Shown here in pieces: positions 55,208 through 64,000 of a stretch of DNA of 64,000 bases (position 1 is the first letter of the stretch; each line of letters starts with the position of its first letter). The stretch is from Ornithobacterium rhinotracheale (GTDB taxonomy: Bacteria > Bacteroidota > Bacteroidia > Flavobacteriales > Weeksellaceae): assembly GCF_022832975.1 (NCBI RefSeq), contig NZ_CP094846.1, positions 1,399,501-1,463,500 of the forward strand, in the 5' to 3' direction. The translations under genes were made by a program, and so were the position numbers. The notes under the pieces are model-generated. The model was not told the DNA's origin. It saw only the letters and a list, made by a program, of their open reading frames with translations, and did no database searches.

Positions 55208-56482
55208 ATGAAAGAGAATCAAAGAATTTTGGCGCTGATCCTAGGAGGAGGACGAGGCACCAGATTGCAGCCACTCACAAGCGAACGCTCTAAGCCTGCC
55301 GTGCCGCTTGCAGGAAAATACCGATTGGTAGACATTCCAATTTCTAACTGTTTAAATTCTGGTATCAACCGAATTTTTGTGCTCACCCAGTTTAACTCTG
55401 CTTCGCTAAACCGCCACATCAAGAACAGCTATAGTTTTGATTTATTCAGCAAAGGATTTGTGGATATTTTGGCAGCTGAACAAACCGATGATAATGGCGA
55501 TTGGTACCAAGGCACTGCAGATGCGGTGAGACAAAGCTTGCAACATTATAAGAAAATAGATTACGACTATATGCTCATTCTTTCTGGAGACCAATTGTAC
55601 CAAATGGATTTCCAAGATATGCTTAGAAAACATATCGAGAGCAATGCCGAATTGAGTATCGCTACGATTCCAGTAAATGCAAGCGACGCTACTAGTTTTG
55701 GTATCATGAAAACCAACGAGGCTAATCAAATCACTTCTTTCATCGAAAAACCAGACGCAGAGGAATTAAAAAACTGGACTTCTGATACTGGAAAAGAAAT
55801 GCAGGCTAAAGGTAGAGATTATTTAGCTTCTATGGGGATTTATTTATTCAATAAAAATGTACTAAATAAATTGTTGGAAGAAAATGAAGGTACAGACTTT
55901 GGAAAACATATCATTCCAGGAAGTATTGAAAATCATAAAGTGCTCAGCTACCAATTTGAGGGCTACTGGACAGATATAGGAACGATCAAGTCCTTCCACG
56001 AGGCAAATTTGGACTTAGCCAGCCATTTACCTTCATTTAATTTATATGATAATACCAATCAGATTTACACCCACGCTAGAATGTTGCCCCCTGCCAAGGT
56101 AGAAGGCACTTCGCTGGAAAGAGTAGTATTATCCGAGGGCTCTATCGTGCATGCAAGTCGTTTGGAAAACTGTGTAATTGGAATCAGAACCCGAATAGGC
56201 AAAGGCACTACGGTAACAGACACCTACATCATGGGTAGCGATTACTACGAATCTCTTGAACGAATTGAAGAAAATAAACGCAAAAAAATCCCACCAATCG
56301 GAATTGGAGAAAGATGCTTTATCAGCAATGCAATTATTGATAAAAATGTGAGAATCGGAAACGATGTTCGCATCAATGGGCATAAGGGATTAAAAGACAA
56401 AGACACCCAAGAATACAAGATAGTAGACGGAATTGTAGTGGTGAAGAAAGGAGCCGTGTTACCAGATGGATTTAGTATATAA
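55208..56482 (+). CDS. glgC: Glucose-1-phosphate adenylyltransferase GlgC
   Basis: Makes ADP-glucose from ATP and glucose-1-phosphate for GlgA. The 424-residue protein has the nucleotide-binding loop LILGGGRGTRLQPLTSERSKPAVPLAGKYR-type start, DIPISNCLNSGI, the metal-site LILSGDQLYQMD, IEKP and FEGYWTDIGTI, followed by a left-handed beta-helix C-terminal domain with I-rich hexapeptides (NCVIGIRTRIGKGTTV). It follows glgA in the same transcript and ends at a clear terminator. Confidence 0.97.
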   Translation: MKENQRILALILGGGRGTRLQPLTSERSKPAVPLAGKYRLVDIPISNCLNSGINRIFVLTQFNSASLNRHIKNSYSFDLFSKGFVDILAAEQTDDNGDWYQGTADAVRQSLQHYKKIDYDYMLILSGDQLYQMDFQDMLRKHIESNAELSIATIPVNASDATSFGIMKTNEANQITSFIEKPDAEELKNWTSDTGKEMQAKGRDYLASMGIYLFNKNVLNKLLEENEGTDFGKHIIPGSIENHKVLSYQFEGYWTDIGTIKSFHEANLDLASHLPSFNLYDNTNQIYTHARMLPPAKVEGTSLERVVLSEGSIVHASRLENCVIGIRTRIGKGTTVTDTYIMGSDYYESLERIEENKRKKIPPIGIGERCFISNAIIDKNVRIGNDVRINGHKGLKDKDTQEYKIVDGIVVVKKGAVLPDGFSI

Positions 56483-56506
56483 GCTTTAGTTATAGTTCAT
56501 TATTCA

Positions 56507-56540
56507 AAAAAAGGCAGGAAATAGAAATTTCTGCCTTTTA
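56507..56540 (+). terminator. Terminator of the glgAC unit
   Basis: AAAAGGCAG (56509-56517) pairs with CTGCCTTTT (56531-56539) with an inner extension and a T-rich end. Confidence 0.8.
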
Positions 56541-56629
56541 GCTTTTATGCTAAAAAAATCATTTCAAAATTAAAAATACATCAAAAATCCATTTTTTTTA
56601 ACATTTTAAAGGAACACCTTATTTTTTCA

Positions 56630-56637
56630 TATATTTG
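56630..56637 (+). promoter_or_regulatory. -7 promoter box (TATATTTG)
   Basis: TAnnTTTG match 25 bases before the UPF0173 gene. Confidence 0.5.
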
Positions 56638-56662
56638 AAGAAATCATATAATTAAAAAAACG

Positions 56663-57343
56663 ATGAAAATACAATTTTTAGGACACGCATGTTTATTGAT
56701 TGAAGCTAATGGGAAGAAAATATTGGTAGACCCATTTATCTCTGGAAATCCAAAAAATGACAAAATTAAGGTAGAAGACATAAAAACGGACTACATTCTA
56801 CTCACCCATGCGCACCAAGACCATGTGCTTGATGCAGAGGAAATTGCTAAAAACAACGATGCGCTCATCATCTCAAATGCCGAAATTGCAGCATACTACG
56901 AACAAAAGGGATTAAAATCTCACGGAATGAACACTGGAGGGAGTTATGAATTTGATTTTGGTGTGCTTACCTCTACAATTGCCTTTCACTCAAGCTCTTT
57001 TGCTGATGGCACCTATGGAGGCAACCCAAACGGATATTTAATAAAGACAAAAGACAAGCAGATTTATATCGCTGGCGACACTTCTCTCTCCTACGACATG
57101 AAATACCTTCCAGAATTGTACGGCACCATAGATTTAGCCGTATTACCAATTGGTGGAAATTTTACAATGGATGCACTACAAGCAAGCTATGCAGCTGATT
57201 ATGTGGAGGCTAAACGGGTGCTAGGCTATCATTATGACACTTTCCCTGCCATAGAGATTGACCACGCAAAAGCCAAAGAAATTTTTAACAAAAAGAATTT
57301 AAACTTAGAGCTGCTTGAAATTGGAGAGAATATAGTAGTGTAG
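56663..57343 (+). CDS. UPF0173 metallo-beta-lactamase-fold hydrolase
   Basis: A 226-residue metal-dependent hydrolase. It starts MKIQFLGHACLLIEANGKKILVDPF, as usual in UPF0173 (YtkL-like) proteins, and has the metal-binding motif THAHQDH (HxHxDH), an H in TIAFHSSSF and D in YIAGDTSLSYD. The final GYHYDTFPAIEID also fits. Substrate is unknown; it is cytoplasmic. Own promoter box upstream; followed by a gap holding an inverted repeat before susC. Confidence 0.93.
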   Translation: MKIQFLGHACLLIEANGKKILVDPFISGNPKNDKIKVEDIKTDYILLTHAHQDHVLDAEEIAKNNDALIISNAEIAAYYEQKGLKSHGMNTGGSYEFDFGVLTSTIAFHSSSFADGTYGGNPNGYLIKTKDKQIYIAGDTSLSYDMKYLPELYGTIDLAVLPIGGNFTMDALQASYAADYVEAKRVLGYHYDTFPAIEIDHAKAKEIFNKKNLNLELLEIGENIVV

Positions 57344-57369
57344 AGTTTACATTTTCCAATTAATCAACA

Positions 57370-57413
57370 AATTAAGGTTAATGACTAGCATACAAAATAC
57401 ACTAACCTTAATT
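57370..57413. promoter_or_regulatory. 11-bp inverted repeat before the susC gene
   Basis: AATTAAGGTTA (57370-57380) and TAACCTTAATT (57403-57413) are perfect complements separated by 22 bases. There is no T-run directly after it, so an operator or activator site for the SusCD operon is as likely as a terminator for UPF0173. Confidence 0.45.
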
Positions 57414-57503
57414 TATGATTTTTGCCATTTTTTGATAATTATTTTTTGTTTTTATTTTCATTTTTCATTACCTTAGCCAAACAAATAAATAATTTCTTTA
57501 ACA

Positions 57504-60500
57504 ATGAGGCAAAAAACAATCTGGAGTAGTTTATTTCTACTCTTTTTTACCACGGTAGTCTTAGGACAGATTACGGGTAAAGTAGAAGATGAATTCGGGC
57601 CTTTGGAGGCTGCCGAAGTTACTATTAAGGGATCTGGCGCACAGACTCAGACCAATGAGAAGGGTGAATTCTCAATTGATGGTAAGGTGGGTGATGTCTT
57701 GATTATCACCAATCCTACTACGATGAGTGAAGCCACTTTTCCTGTAAAAAGTTTAAAAATGGGGCTTTTAAAAGTCCGCGAAAGTGAGGTGAACCTAGAT
57801 GTTGTCGTAGGTTATGGTAAGCAAAAAAGAGCTTCCGTAACTGGTGCAATTACTAGTGTTAAAGGGGCAGATTTGAGAATGTCCTCTTCATCGCTCACAA
57901 GCTCATTTGCTGGGCAGATGGCTGGTGTCATTGCCACGGCCAATAGTGGTGAGCCTGGCTCTGGGGCTAGTTTCTACATTCGTGGAATCGGGACTTTTGG
58001 CGGTAGAGCTACGCCGCTTATCTTGCTGGACGATGTTGAAATTAGTATTAGCGACTTGAACAATATCCCAACGGAGACTATTGAGAGTTTCTCTATCTTG
58101 AAAGATGCTTCTGCTACGGCTATTTATGGTTCTCGTGGGGCTAACGGGGTGATGCTCGTAAAAACTAAGAGTGGTAACCATAATGAGAAAACTAGAATCG
58201 GAGTTTCATTCGAGTATTCCATCAATAAGCCCGTTGGCTTTCCGAACTTTGTAGACGGCCCTACTTGGATGGAGCTATACAACGAGGCTTTGATTTCAAG
58301 AAATCCTACTGCAAATCCTAGATTCTCTGAGGAAACTATTAACAATACTAGAAATGGTGTAAACCCTTATGTGTACCCAAATGTGAATTGGAAAGATGTA
58401 TTATTCCGTGATTTCTCTATGGGGCAAAAGGCTAATATAAATATTCAAGGGGGGGGGAATAAGACAACCTACTATATGAGTATTCAAGCTAATCACGATA
58501 ATGGTCTCCTTAAATCTAAAAAGCAATATTCTTGGAATAACAATATTAATCGCTGGGTGTACAACTTCCAAAATAATATTTCATATAAATTACTGGAAGG
58601 GACTAAAATTGATTTGAGAATGAACGCCCAGATTCGCAAAAGAACTGCGGGGAATTACTCAACTCAAAATCTATTTTACAAGCTAGTAGGAGCAAACCCT
58701 ATTGCCTTCCCTATCACTTTTCCAGAAGAGCTAACTCCTGCTGATGATATAGGAAACCATATCAACTTTGGTACCGCCATCATTTCTGGAAATAATCGTA
58801 GAGAAAACTTATATGAGACTTTGTTAAACTCTTTTAAAGAGGAAAGACAAAATACCATTAACACCTCGCTCAAAGTAACTCAAGACTTAAAATTCATCAC
58901 CAAAGGATTAAGCGCCAATGTATTGTTTAACTTTAAAAACTGGTCTTATTCTAGCTACCATCAATCAATTGAAGGATTTGAATACAGAGTGAAAGATGGA
59001 AGCTACAATCCTGACACAGGTGAATTTGAGATTGAACGAGTGGGAACAAGTGGCTCTCAATACATCTCACAATCAAATATTTCCAAAAATGGAGACAACA
59101 CCTTTGTAGTTACAGCACAAGTTAATTATGCTAGAAAATTTAAGAAACACAATCTATCTGGAATGGTTTTGTATAACCAAAGAGAGTTTAGAAACAGTAT
59201 ACTCCCTAGAAGAAACCAAAGCTACTCTGCTAGGCTTAACTACTCTTACAATGAAAAATATTTAGCAGAGCTAAGTGCCGGCTATACAGGAACTGAGCGT
59301 TTACAGAAAAAAGACCGCTTTGAGTTCTTCCCAAGTATCTCGCTTGGCTGGGTAGTCAGCAGAGAAGACTTCTTCTCTCCGCTAGCGAATACAGTAAACT
59401 TCTTAAAACTAAGAGGCTCTTACGGATTAGCTGGTAGCGATGACACAGGGCTAAACGCTGGCGCTGAGCACTTCCTATACCGCGATAAGGTAAAATTACA
59501 ATCTGATGGGTATGAATATAGAACTGGGGAAAACTTAGGATTCCACAGAAAAGGCGTTGAAATGGTTAGCTACGCCGTGAGAAATGCAAGATGGGAAAAG
59601 GTAAAACAATTCGACATTGGATTTGAGGCATTGTTATTTAATAAATTAAACCTAACTGTAGACTACTTTGACAATGATAGATATGACATCTTGCTCAAAA
59701 GAGAAGCTTGGCCACAAATGCTAGGATATCATAACTCAAAACCTTGGTCTAACAAAGGTAGAGTTAGAAGCTGGGGATATGATGGAAGTGTAAGCTTTAG
59801 AACAAATATTACAAGTGACTTATCAATGGCTCTAAGAGGGAACTTCACCTATGTTAATAACAAGTACATAGATGTAGATGACCCTGAGTATGAATACACT
59901 TGGAGAAGCCGCACTGGCTACCCACTAGACTACACCTATGGCTATATTGCAGAGGGCTTATTCAAATCTCAAGAAGAGATTGACAATAGCCCTAGACAAG
60001 ACTTAGGAAGTACACCAAAACCAGGGGACATCAAATACCGAGATGTAACGGGTGATGGTAAAATTACAAATGATGACCAAGTGATGATTTCAAGATATGG
60101 CAAACAGCCAAGATTGCAATATGGTTTCGGCATCAACCTATTCTATAAAAAATTTGACTTAAACCTATTCTTCAACGGCTCTGCTAAAAGAACCATTATG
60201 TCTGGATTATTATCTCCATTTGGACAAGGAGACCAGGCTGTATTCCAGCTAATCGCTGATAGACGCTGGACTGAAAACAACCCTAACCCAAATGCTGAGT
60301 ACCCTAGATTAGGATTATTAAGTGCAGACACTCAAAACAATAGCCCTAATAGCACATATTGGATGAGAGATGGTAGCTTCTTACGATTTAAAACAATTGA
60401 AATTGGCTATAAATTCAAATACGGTAGAGTATTCCTTGAAGGAAACAATATAGCGCTATTTAGTAAATTCAAAGATTGGGATCCTGAACTTAGTTGGCAT

Positions 60501-60551
60501 TCTTATCCTTTACAAAGAACTTATAACCTTGGTGTACAACTTCACTTTTAA
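57504..60551 (+). CDS. SusC/RagA-type TonB-linked outer membrane transporter
   Basis: A 1015-residue outer-membrane transporter that, with its SusD partner, takes up glycans or peptides using TonB energy. Signal peptide of about 21 residues (ending LGQ), a carboxypeptidase-like regulatory domain (ITGKVEDEFGPLEAAEVTIKG...), the VVVGYGKQKRASVTGAI junction, a plug with YIRGIGTFGG and YGSRGANGVMLVKTK, and a 22-strand barrel with the final aromatic residue (LHF). A G9 tract at 58449-58457 codes for Gly316-318; a length change would truncate the protein before the barrel. Usual partner genes follow. Confidence 0.95.
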   Translation: MRQKTIWSSLFLLFFTTVVLGQITGKVEDEFGPLEAAEVTIKGSGAQTQTNEKGEFSIDGKVGDVLIITNPTTMSEATFPVKSLKMGLLKVRESEVNLDVVVGYGKQKRASVTGAITSVKGADLRMSSSSLTSSFAGQMAGVIATANSGEPGSGASFYIRGIGTFGGRATPLILLDDVEISISDLNNIPTETIESFSILKDASATAIYGSRGANGVMLVKTKSGNHNEKTRIGVSFEYSINKPVGFPNFVDGPTWMELYNEALISRNPTANPRFSEETINNTRNGVNPYVYPNVNWKDVLFRDFSMGQKANINIQGGGNKTTYYMSIQANHDNGLLKSKKQYSWNNNINRWVYNFQNNISYKLLEGTKIDLRMNAQIRKRTAGNYSTQNLFYKLVGANPIAFPITFPEELTPADDIGNHINFGTAIISGNNRRENLYETLLNSFKEERQNTINTSLKVTQDLKFITKGLSANVLFNFKNWSYSSYHQSIEGFEYRVKDGSYNPDTGEFEIERVGTSGSQYISQSNISKNGDNTFVVTAQVNYARKFKKHNLSGMVLYNQREFRNSILPRRNQSYSARLNYSYNEKYLAELSAGYTGTERLQKKDRFEFFPSISLGWVVSREDFFSPLANTVNFLKLRGSYGLAGSDDTGLNAGAEHFLYRDKVKLQSDGYEYRTGENLGFHRKGVEMVSYAVRNARWEKVKQFDIGFEALLFNKLNLTVDYFDNDRYDILLKREAWPQMLGYHNSKPWSNKGRVRSWGYDGSVSFRTNITSDLSMALRGNFTYVNNKYIDVDDPEYEYTWRSRTGYPLDYTYGYIAEGLFKSQEEIDNSPRQDLGSTPKPGDIKYRDVTGDGKITNDDQVMISRYGKQPRLQYGFGINLFYKKFDLNLFFNGSAKRTIMSGLLSPFGQGDQAVFQLIADRRWTENNPNPNAEYPRLGLLSADTQNNSPNSTYWMRDGSFLRFKTIEIGYKFKYGRVFLEGNNIALFSKFKDWDPELSWHSYPLQRTYNLGVQLHF

Positions 60552-60562
60552 AAAAAACAAAA

Positions 60563-62485
60563 ATGAAAATAACGAAATCAATCAAACGATATGGGAGTAT
60601 CCTACTCTTTGCAGGACTAGGACTCACTTCTTGCAACTATCTAGATGTAATTCCGCCTGAACAAGCACAATTGAAAGATGCAACAAAGGATTTTGACTCC
60701 ACTCTTAACTTCTTGTACACTTGTTACGGGGGCATCGCTAATCCATTTGGGTACTCTGGTGTTGAAGCTGCTTCAGATGAGTGGGTTCTCCCACCTCTAT
60801 GGAGAGAAGGTATGCACCAAATACTCTACGGATTAAATGTCCCAGGGCAAACGCAAGATGGATGGAGATGGGGGAATAATTATTATCGCTTCATTGGCCA
60901 GTGTTATCTATTCTTAAACAATATAGAAAATGCCAGAGGTGTAACTGCCGAAGAGAAAAAAGAATGGAGTGCAGAAGCAAACTTCCTAATTGCTTACTAC
61001 CACTACCAAACATTAGTCCTCTACGGCCCTTGCCCTATCTTAGACCACTTTATACCAATGGATGCCGACAATAGTGAGTTCCCTGGTCGCTCTCACTTTG
61101 ACTATGTAACTGATTGGATTGTGGACAAGCTAGACAAAGCCGCCGAAGACCTCCCCGCTAGCCGTTCAGATGAAAAATGGGGACGCGCTACCTCAACTAT
61201 GGCCAAAGCCTTAAAGGCTCGCCTACTAGTGCACGCCGCCTCTCCATTATGGAATGGAAACTTCCCCTTCCCTCAATGGAAAAATAAAAACTACGAAACC
61301 CCAGGCTATGGGTATGAATTGGTAAGCCTAAATTATGATAGAAACAAATGGGTTCGTGCAGAAAAAGCTTGCCAAGAAGCATTAGATTTTGCCACCTCGC
61401 AAGGAGGGCACCATCTATATAATGATGAGGAATTGTATAAAAAAGAAAGTGTTCCATTACCATTCGTGCCCAATGTAAATGAAAACACCGATGAAGGGCA
61501 AAAATTCCTAAAAAAGGTGATGCTAATGAGATACTTGGTAACAACTCGTGTGAGCGAAGGAAACAAGGAAATCATTTGGGGCTACCCTCACCAAGGAAAT
61601 ATGGTAATAGGCTCACTCCCTCACGCAATCTTGAAACAAAGTAATGGGAACTATGTCAATGGATATAGCGGGGTAGCTCCTGTATTGAACACCTCCATTG
61701 AGTACTTCTACACTAAAAATGGAAAAAGACCCGCGTATGATAGCAACTTCCCTGAAAAAAAATATTGGTTCCAGTCTGCCAATGTACCAGGGAGAGATGG
61801 CATCATAACCCTAAATGTTGATAGAGAACCTAGATTCTATGCTTGGTTTGCGTTTGACGATGGGGATTACGGCTCAAAAGTAAACAATGGCAATCCTCTA
61901 AGAGTAAAATTAAGAGATCCTGATTTACAAGGTTTCAACCCTGATAAATTCAATCGTGATAACAATGTCACTGGGTATTTTAGCCAAAAATATATTATGC
62001 CAAAACTCACCTACAACAAGAGCGGTGGGAATAATAATGAATCCAAACCAAGGCCTCTTATTCGCTTAGCCGAACTTTACTTAAATTTAGCTGAATGCCA
62101 GGCTGAATTAGGCAAAACCCAAGAAGCTATTAGTAATTTAAACATTATTAGAAATCGTGCAGGTGTACCTGACTTGACCTCTGGCGACATTACCCCCGAA
62201 ATGTCATTAATTAAATGGGTTAGAAACGAAAGATTCATTGAACTATGGGGTGAAGGACACCGCTACTACGATGTTCGCCGATGGATGATTGCGCCTGAAA
62301 CAATGAGCCAAGGAAAAAGAAAAGGGCTAAATGCATATGGTATAAAAGCCCCTTCCTTTGAAGTCTTCAATACGGTGGTAACTATTGAACAACCATTTGT
62401 TTGGGTTAATAGAATGTATTTATTACCTCTTCTCACCGTAGAAGTTGCTAAAAACCCTCAATTAATTCAAGCTCCTGGCTATTAA
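60563..62485 (+). CDS. SusD/RagB-type surface glycan-binding lipoprotein
   Basis: A 640-residue lipoprotein that lids the SusC transporter. The signal peptide ends LGLTSC (Cys24), followed by NYLDVIPPEQ, a typical SusD start. The helical TPR core is seen in KALKARLLVHAASPLWNG and RLAELYLNLAECQAELGKTQEAISNLNIIRNRAGVP, and the C-terminal IRNERFIELWGEGHRYYDVRRW-type motif is present as VRNERFIELWGEG. Starts 11 bases after susC, so they form one operon. Ligand unknown. Confidence 0.95.
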   Translation: MKITKSIKRYGSILLFAGLGLTSCNYLDVIPPEQAQLKDATKDFDSTLNFLYTCYGGIANPFGYSGVEAASDEWVLPPLWREGMHQILYGLNVPGQTQDGWRWGNNYYRFIGQCYLFLNNIENARGVTAEEKKEWSAEANFLIAYYHYQTLVLYGPCPILDHFIPMDADNSEFPGRSHFDYVTDWIVDKLDKAAEDLPASRSDEKWGRATSTMAKALKARLLVHAASPLWNGNFPFPQWKNKNYETPGYGYELVSLNYDRNKWVRAEKACQEALDFATSQGGHHLYNDEELYKKESVPLPFVPNVNENTDEGQKFLKKVMLMRYLVTTRVSEGNKEIIWGYPHQGNMVIGSLPHAILKQSNGNYVNGYSGVAPVLNTSIEYFYTKNGKRPAYDSNFPEKKYWFQSANVPGRDGIITLNVDREPRFYAWFAFDDGDYGSKVNNGNPLRVKLRDPDLQGFNPDKFNRDNNVTGYFSQKYIMPKLTYNKSGGNNNESKPRPLIRLAELYLNLAECQAELGKTQEAISNLNIIRNRAGVPDLTSGDITPEMSLIKWVRNERFIELWGEGHRYYDVRRWMIAPETMSQGKRKGLNAYGIKAPSFEVFNTVVTIEQPFVWVNRMYLLPLLTVEVAKNPQLIQAPGY

Positions 62486-62510
62486 TATTAATAATTAAAA
62501 TTAAGGAATC

Positions 62511-63851
62511 ATGAGAAATAAGAAAATAATCCCTCTATTTATCAGTGGCTTAATAGCCTCCGCTGGGATTCAATCCTGTGAAGAAAAGTATGACAATTTA
62601 ATTCCTAAAGAGTTCAATACCATTCTACTCTTTCAAGACTCGGGAGAAAAATCTCTCACCTTATATGATATAGGTGAAAACGGAACCTTTGAGACCACTA
62701 TAATGAAAAGTGGTTACAAACCTGAATCTACTGCTTCTGTGAAAATCAGAATCCTATCAACAGAGGAATTAAAAGAGTATTCAAAATCAACTGGAAAACA
62801 GTATATACCGCTCCCAAGTACTTTATATGAATTAGGACAATCTGATTACAGTTTCAGCTCTGATGAGACTTATAAAAAAGCTAACATTACGCTGAAAACT
62901 AATGAAATCAAGAAGTTCCTAAACGATTATGGGGCAAGTGGAAATTATGTACTCCCAATTAAGCTAGAGAAAGTAAATGCCAGCGATTCTATCAATGCTA
63001 AACGAGACTTGATTTTGCTTAAACCTCAAGTAGTAACTCCTGTCGTTAGCTTTTTAGATAATAGCGCAACATTACAGATTTCAGAAAACTCAGTAAATCA
63101 AAATGTTACACTATCATTACCATTCACTAGCTTGTGGGATTTTAATGCCACTATCTCCGTTGATGAGGCTAGCCTACCTAGTGGCTACACCATCATTCCA
63201 GCAGACCAGTACACGCTGTCCAACGGCGGAAAGGGTGAATTTAAAGTAGGCAATAATAATAGCTTACCGATTGAAATTAGCATAAAAAATGATGGCTCAT
63301 TATTAGGCCCATCTTACGCCATACCATTTAAAGTCGTGAGCGCCTCAAAACAAGGAATCGAAGGGTCTCAAAATGCGTATGTACTGTATGCTGCGTTTAA
63401 CGCTATTCCATTGACTGCTGATATGATTAGCACAAATGCACAAGAAGCCTCAGAAGGTCCAATTGCTAATGTAATTGATAACAACCCTGCAACATTCTTC
63501 CATTCAGATTGGTCTAACGGAAATCTTTCAGGAGGAAAGCCTCACTACATTCAGATTGACCTTAAAAAATCCGTTACTAATTTTGCATTTAGCTACCAAA
63601 ATAGAAATAGCGGAAATGGGAAGCCTACAATCGTTAAAATCAGCGTAAGTAGCGACGGCAATAACTGGAGAGAGCTAAGCACCATTTCCGAAGGAACTTT
63701 ACCTACAGGTGCTTCAAGCAAGTACAACTCTTCCGTTATGACATCGACAGATGGCCCATTCCAATATGTGCGTTTAGAAGTTTTAAAAACCAATCGCGGC
63801 ACTGCACCTACATATTTCAGCTTGGCTGAGCTAAATGTTTACGGAAAATAG
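62511..63851 (+). CDS. DUF1735 surface lipoprotein with F5/8 type C (discoidin) domain
   Basis: A 446-residue lipoprotein (signal peptide ending IQSC, Cys23). Two DUF1735-type beta sandwiches fill about residues 35-165 and 170-300, and a C-terminal discoidin/CBM32-like domain follows (about 305-446: NVIDNNPATFFHSDW, PHYIQIDLKKSVTNF, QYVRLEVLKTN, FSLAELNVYG). Proteins of this layout are surface glycan-binding partners of SusCD systems, often for N-glycans or host glycoproteins. No glycoside hydrolase is in the operon within the window. A terminator follows, so it ends the operon. Confidence 0.9.
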   Translation: MRNKKIIPLFISGLIASAGIQSCEEKYDNLIPKEFNTILLFQDSGEKSLTLYDIGENGTFETTIMKSGYKPESTASVKIRILSTEELKEYSKSTGKQYIPLPSTLYELGQSDYSFSSDETYKKANITLKTNEIKKFLNDYGASGNYVLPIKLEKVNASDSINAKRDLILLKPQVVTPVVSFLDNSATLQISENSVNQNVTLSLPFTSLWDFNATISVDEASLPSGYTIIPADQYTLSNGGKGEFKVGNNNSLPIEISIKNDGSLLGPSYAIPFKVVSASKQGIEGSQNAYVLYAAFNAIPLTADMISTNAQEASEGPIANVIDNNPATFFHSDWSNGNLSGGKPHYIQIDLKKSVTNFAFSYQNRNSGNGKPTIVKISVSSDGNNWRELSTISEGTLPTGASSKYNSSVMTSTDGPFQYVRLEVLKTNRGTAPTYFSLAELNVYGK

Positions 63852-63884
63852 ATAATACTCCATTATCCCAATATCATTTATTAG

Positions 63885-63917
63885 AGCCCGAAAGTTTAAA
63901 GACTTTTGGGCTTTTTC
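63885..63917 (+). terminator. Terminator of the susCD operon
   Basis: AGCCCGAAAGT (63885-63895) pairs with ACTTTTGGGCT (63902-63912, one G-T pair), then a T run. Confidence 0.85.
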
Positions 63918-63919
63918 TT

Positions 63920-63927
63920 TATCTTTG
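63920..63927 (+). promoter_or_regulatory. -7 promoter box (TATCTTTG)
   Basis: TAnnTTTG match 13 bases before the ATG at 63941, directly behind the terminator. Confidence 0.5.
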
Positions 63928-63940
63928 TGCAAAATTCTAT

Positions 63941-64000
63941 ATGGATAATTTCTTGCTGATTATCATCTGCATCATAGGCGCTATGGTGATGCGCCGCACC
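63941..64000 (+). CDS. Start of a membrane protein gene, cut by the window end
   Basis: Twenty codons from ATG 63941 to the last base: MDNFLLIIICIIGAMVMRRT. This is one hydrophobic helix followed by two Arg, as at the N-terminus of several transporter families such as auxin-efflux-type carriers; the family cannot be decided from so little. It has its own -7 promoter box and is separated from the susCD operon by a terminator. Confidence 0.55.
   Translation, partial: MDNFLLIIICIIGAMVMRRT

Overview
The window reads as a stretch of a flavobacterial (Bacteroidota) chromosome. It is AT-rich, has TAnnTTTG-type -7 promoter boxes and few Shine-Dalgarno sequences, and carries many short outer-membrane lipoproteins, a SusC/SusD pair, DUF349, DUF4293, DUF4835 and DUF2795 proteins, a monomeric isocitrate dehydrogenase and a GH20 hexosaminidase. 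The content fits Weeksellaceae-type flavobacteria, but I cannot fix the genus from sequence alone.

Layout. 1-2400: the 3' end of a tRNA gene, its terminator, then a thinly coding accessory stretch (lipoprotein, small membrane protein, a gene remnant, a PLD-like protein). 2780-9144: housekeeping genes (lipB, DUF4293, OsmC, DUF349, ribD, yigZ, thioesterase). 9302-11905: dnaA, a low-molecular-weight phosphatase and an RsmI-like methyltransferase as one overlapping run. 11912-15489: two OmpA-type lipoproteins around rlmH, a CPBP protease and rdgB. 15565-20505: a tight minus-strand operon bamD-rpoZ-coaBC-DUF4835-recN. 20679-23995: BamE-like lipoprotein, sugar transferase, icd. 24129-25443: a hipBST-type toxin-antitoxin locus with an intact hipB and three evenly spaced operators, but a damaged hipS and hipT. 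25455-33231: epimerase, lipoprotein, NlpC/P60, ClC channel, aspS, nitronate monooxygenase-like enzyme, DUF2795. 33357-36716: secA. 36717-38049: a 1.3 kb region with almost no protein coding that holds a small glycine-zipper peptide, a strong candidate structured RNA with its own promoter and terminator, and a truncated GH20 gene. 38050-45904: GH20 enzyme, SpoU methyltransferase, dnaX with an A10 frameshift site, a dam plus ParB-like islet, DUF445. 45994-53564: phosphoesterase, ketoacyl synthase III, uvrD/pcrA, LTA-synthase-like protein, crcB. 53750-57343: glgA-glgC and a UPF0173 hydrolase. 57504-63851: a SusC/SusD/DUF1735 glycan-uptake operon. The last 60 bases start another gene.

The main observations are: (1) a roughly 100-nt structured RNA candidate at 37021-37121 (minus) with a possible 7-bp kissing interaction and a well-placed promoter; its upstream 35 bp recurs at 1672-1706; (2) an A10 slippery tract in dnaX with the tau C-terminal extension open in the -1 frame; (3) a decayed hipBST locus that keeps hipB and three operators spaced 40-41 bp; (4) a family of stem-loop intergenic repeats whose copies bracket two accessory islets as direct repeats; (5) a G9 tract inside susC. 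All functional statements are from reading the sequence and family knowledge; no database search was run.
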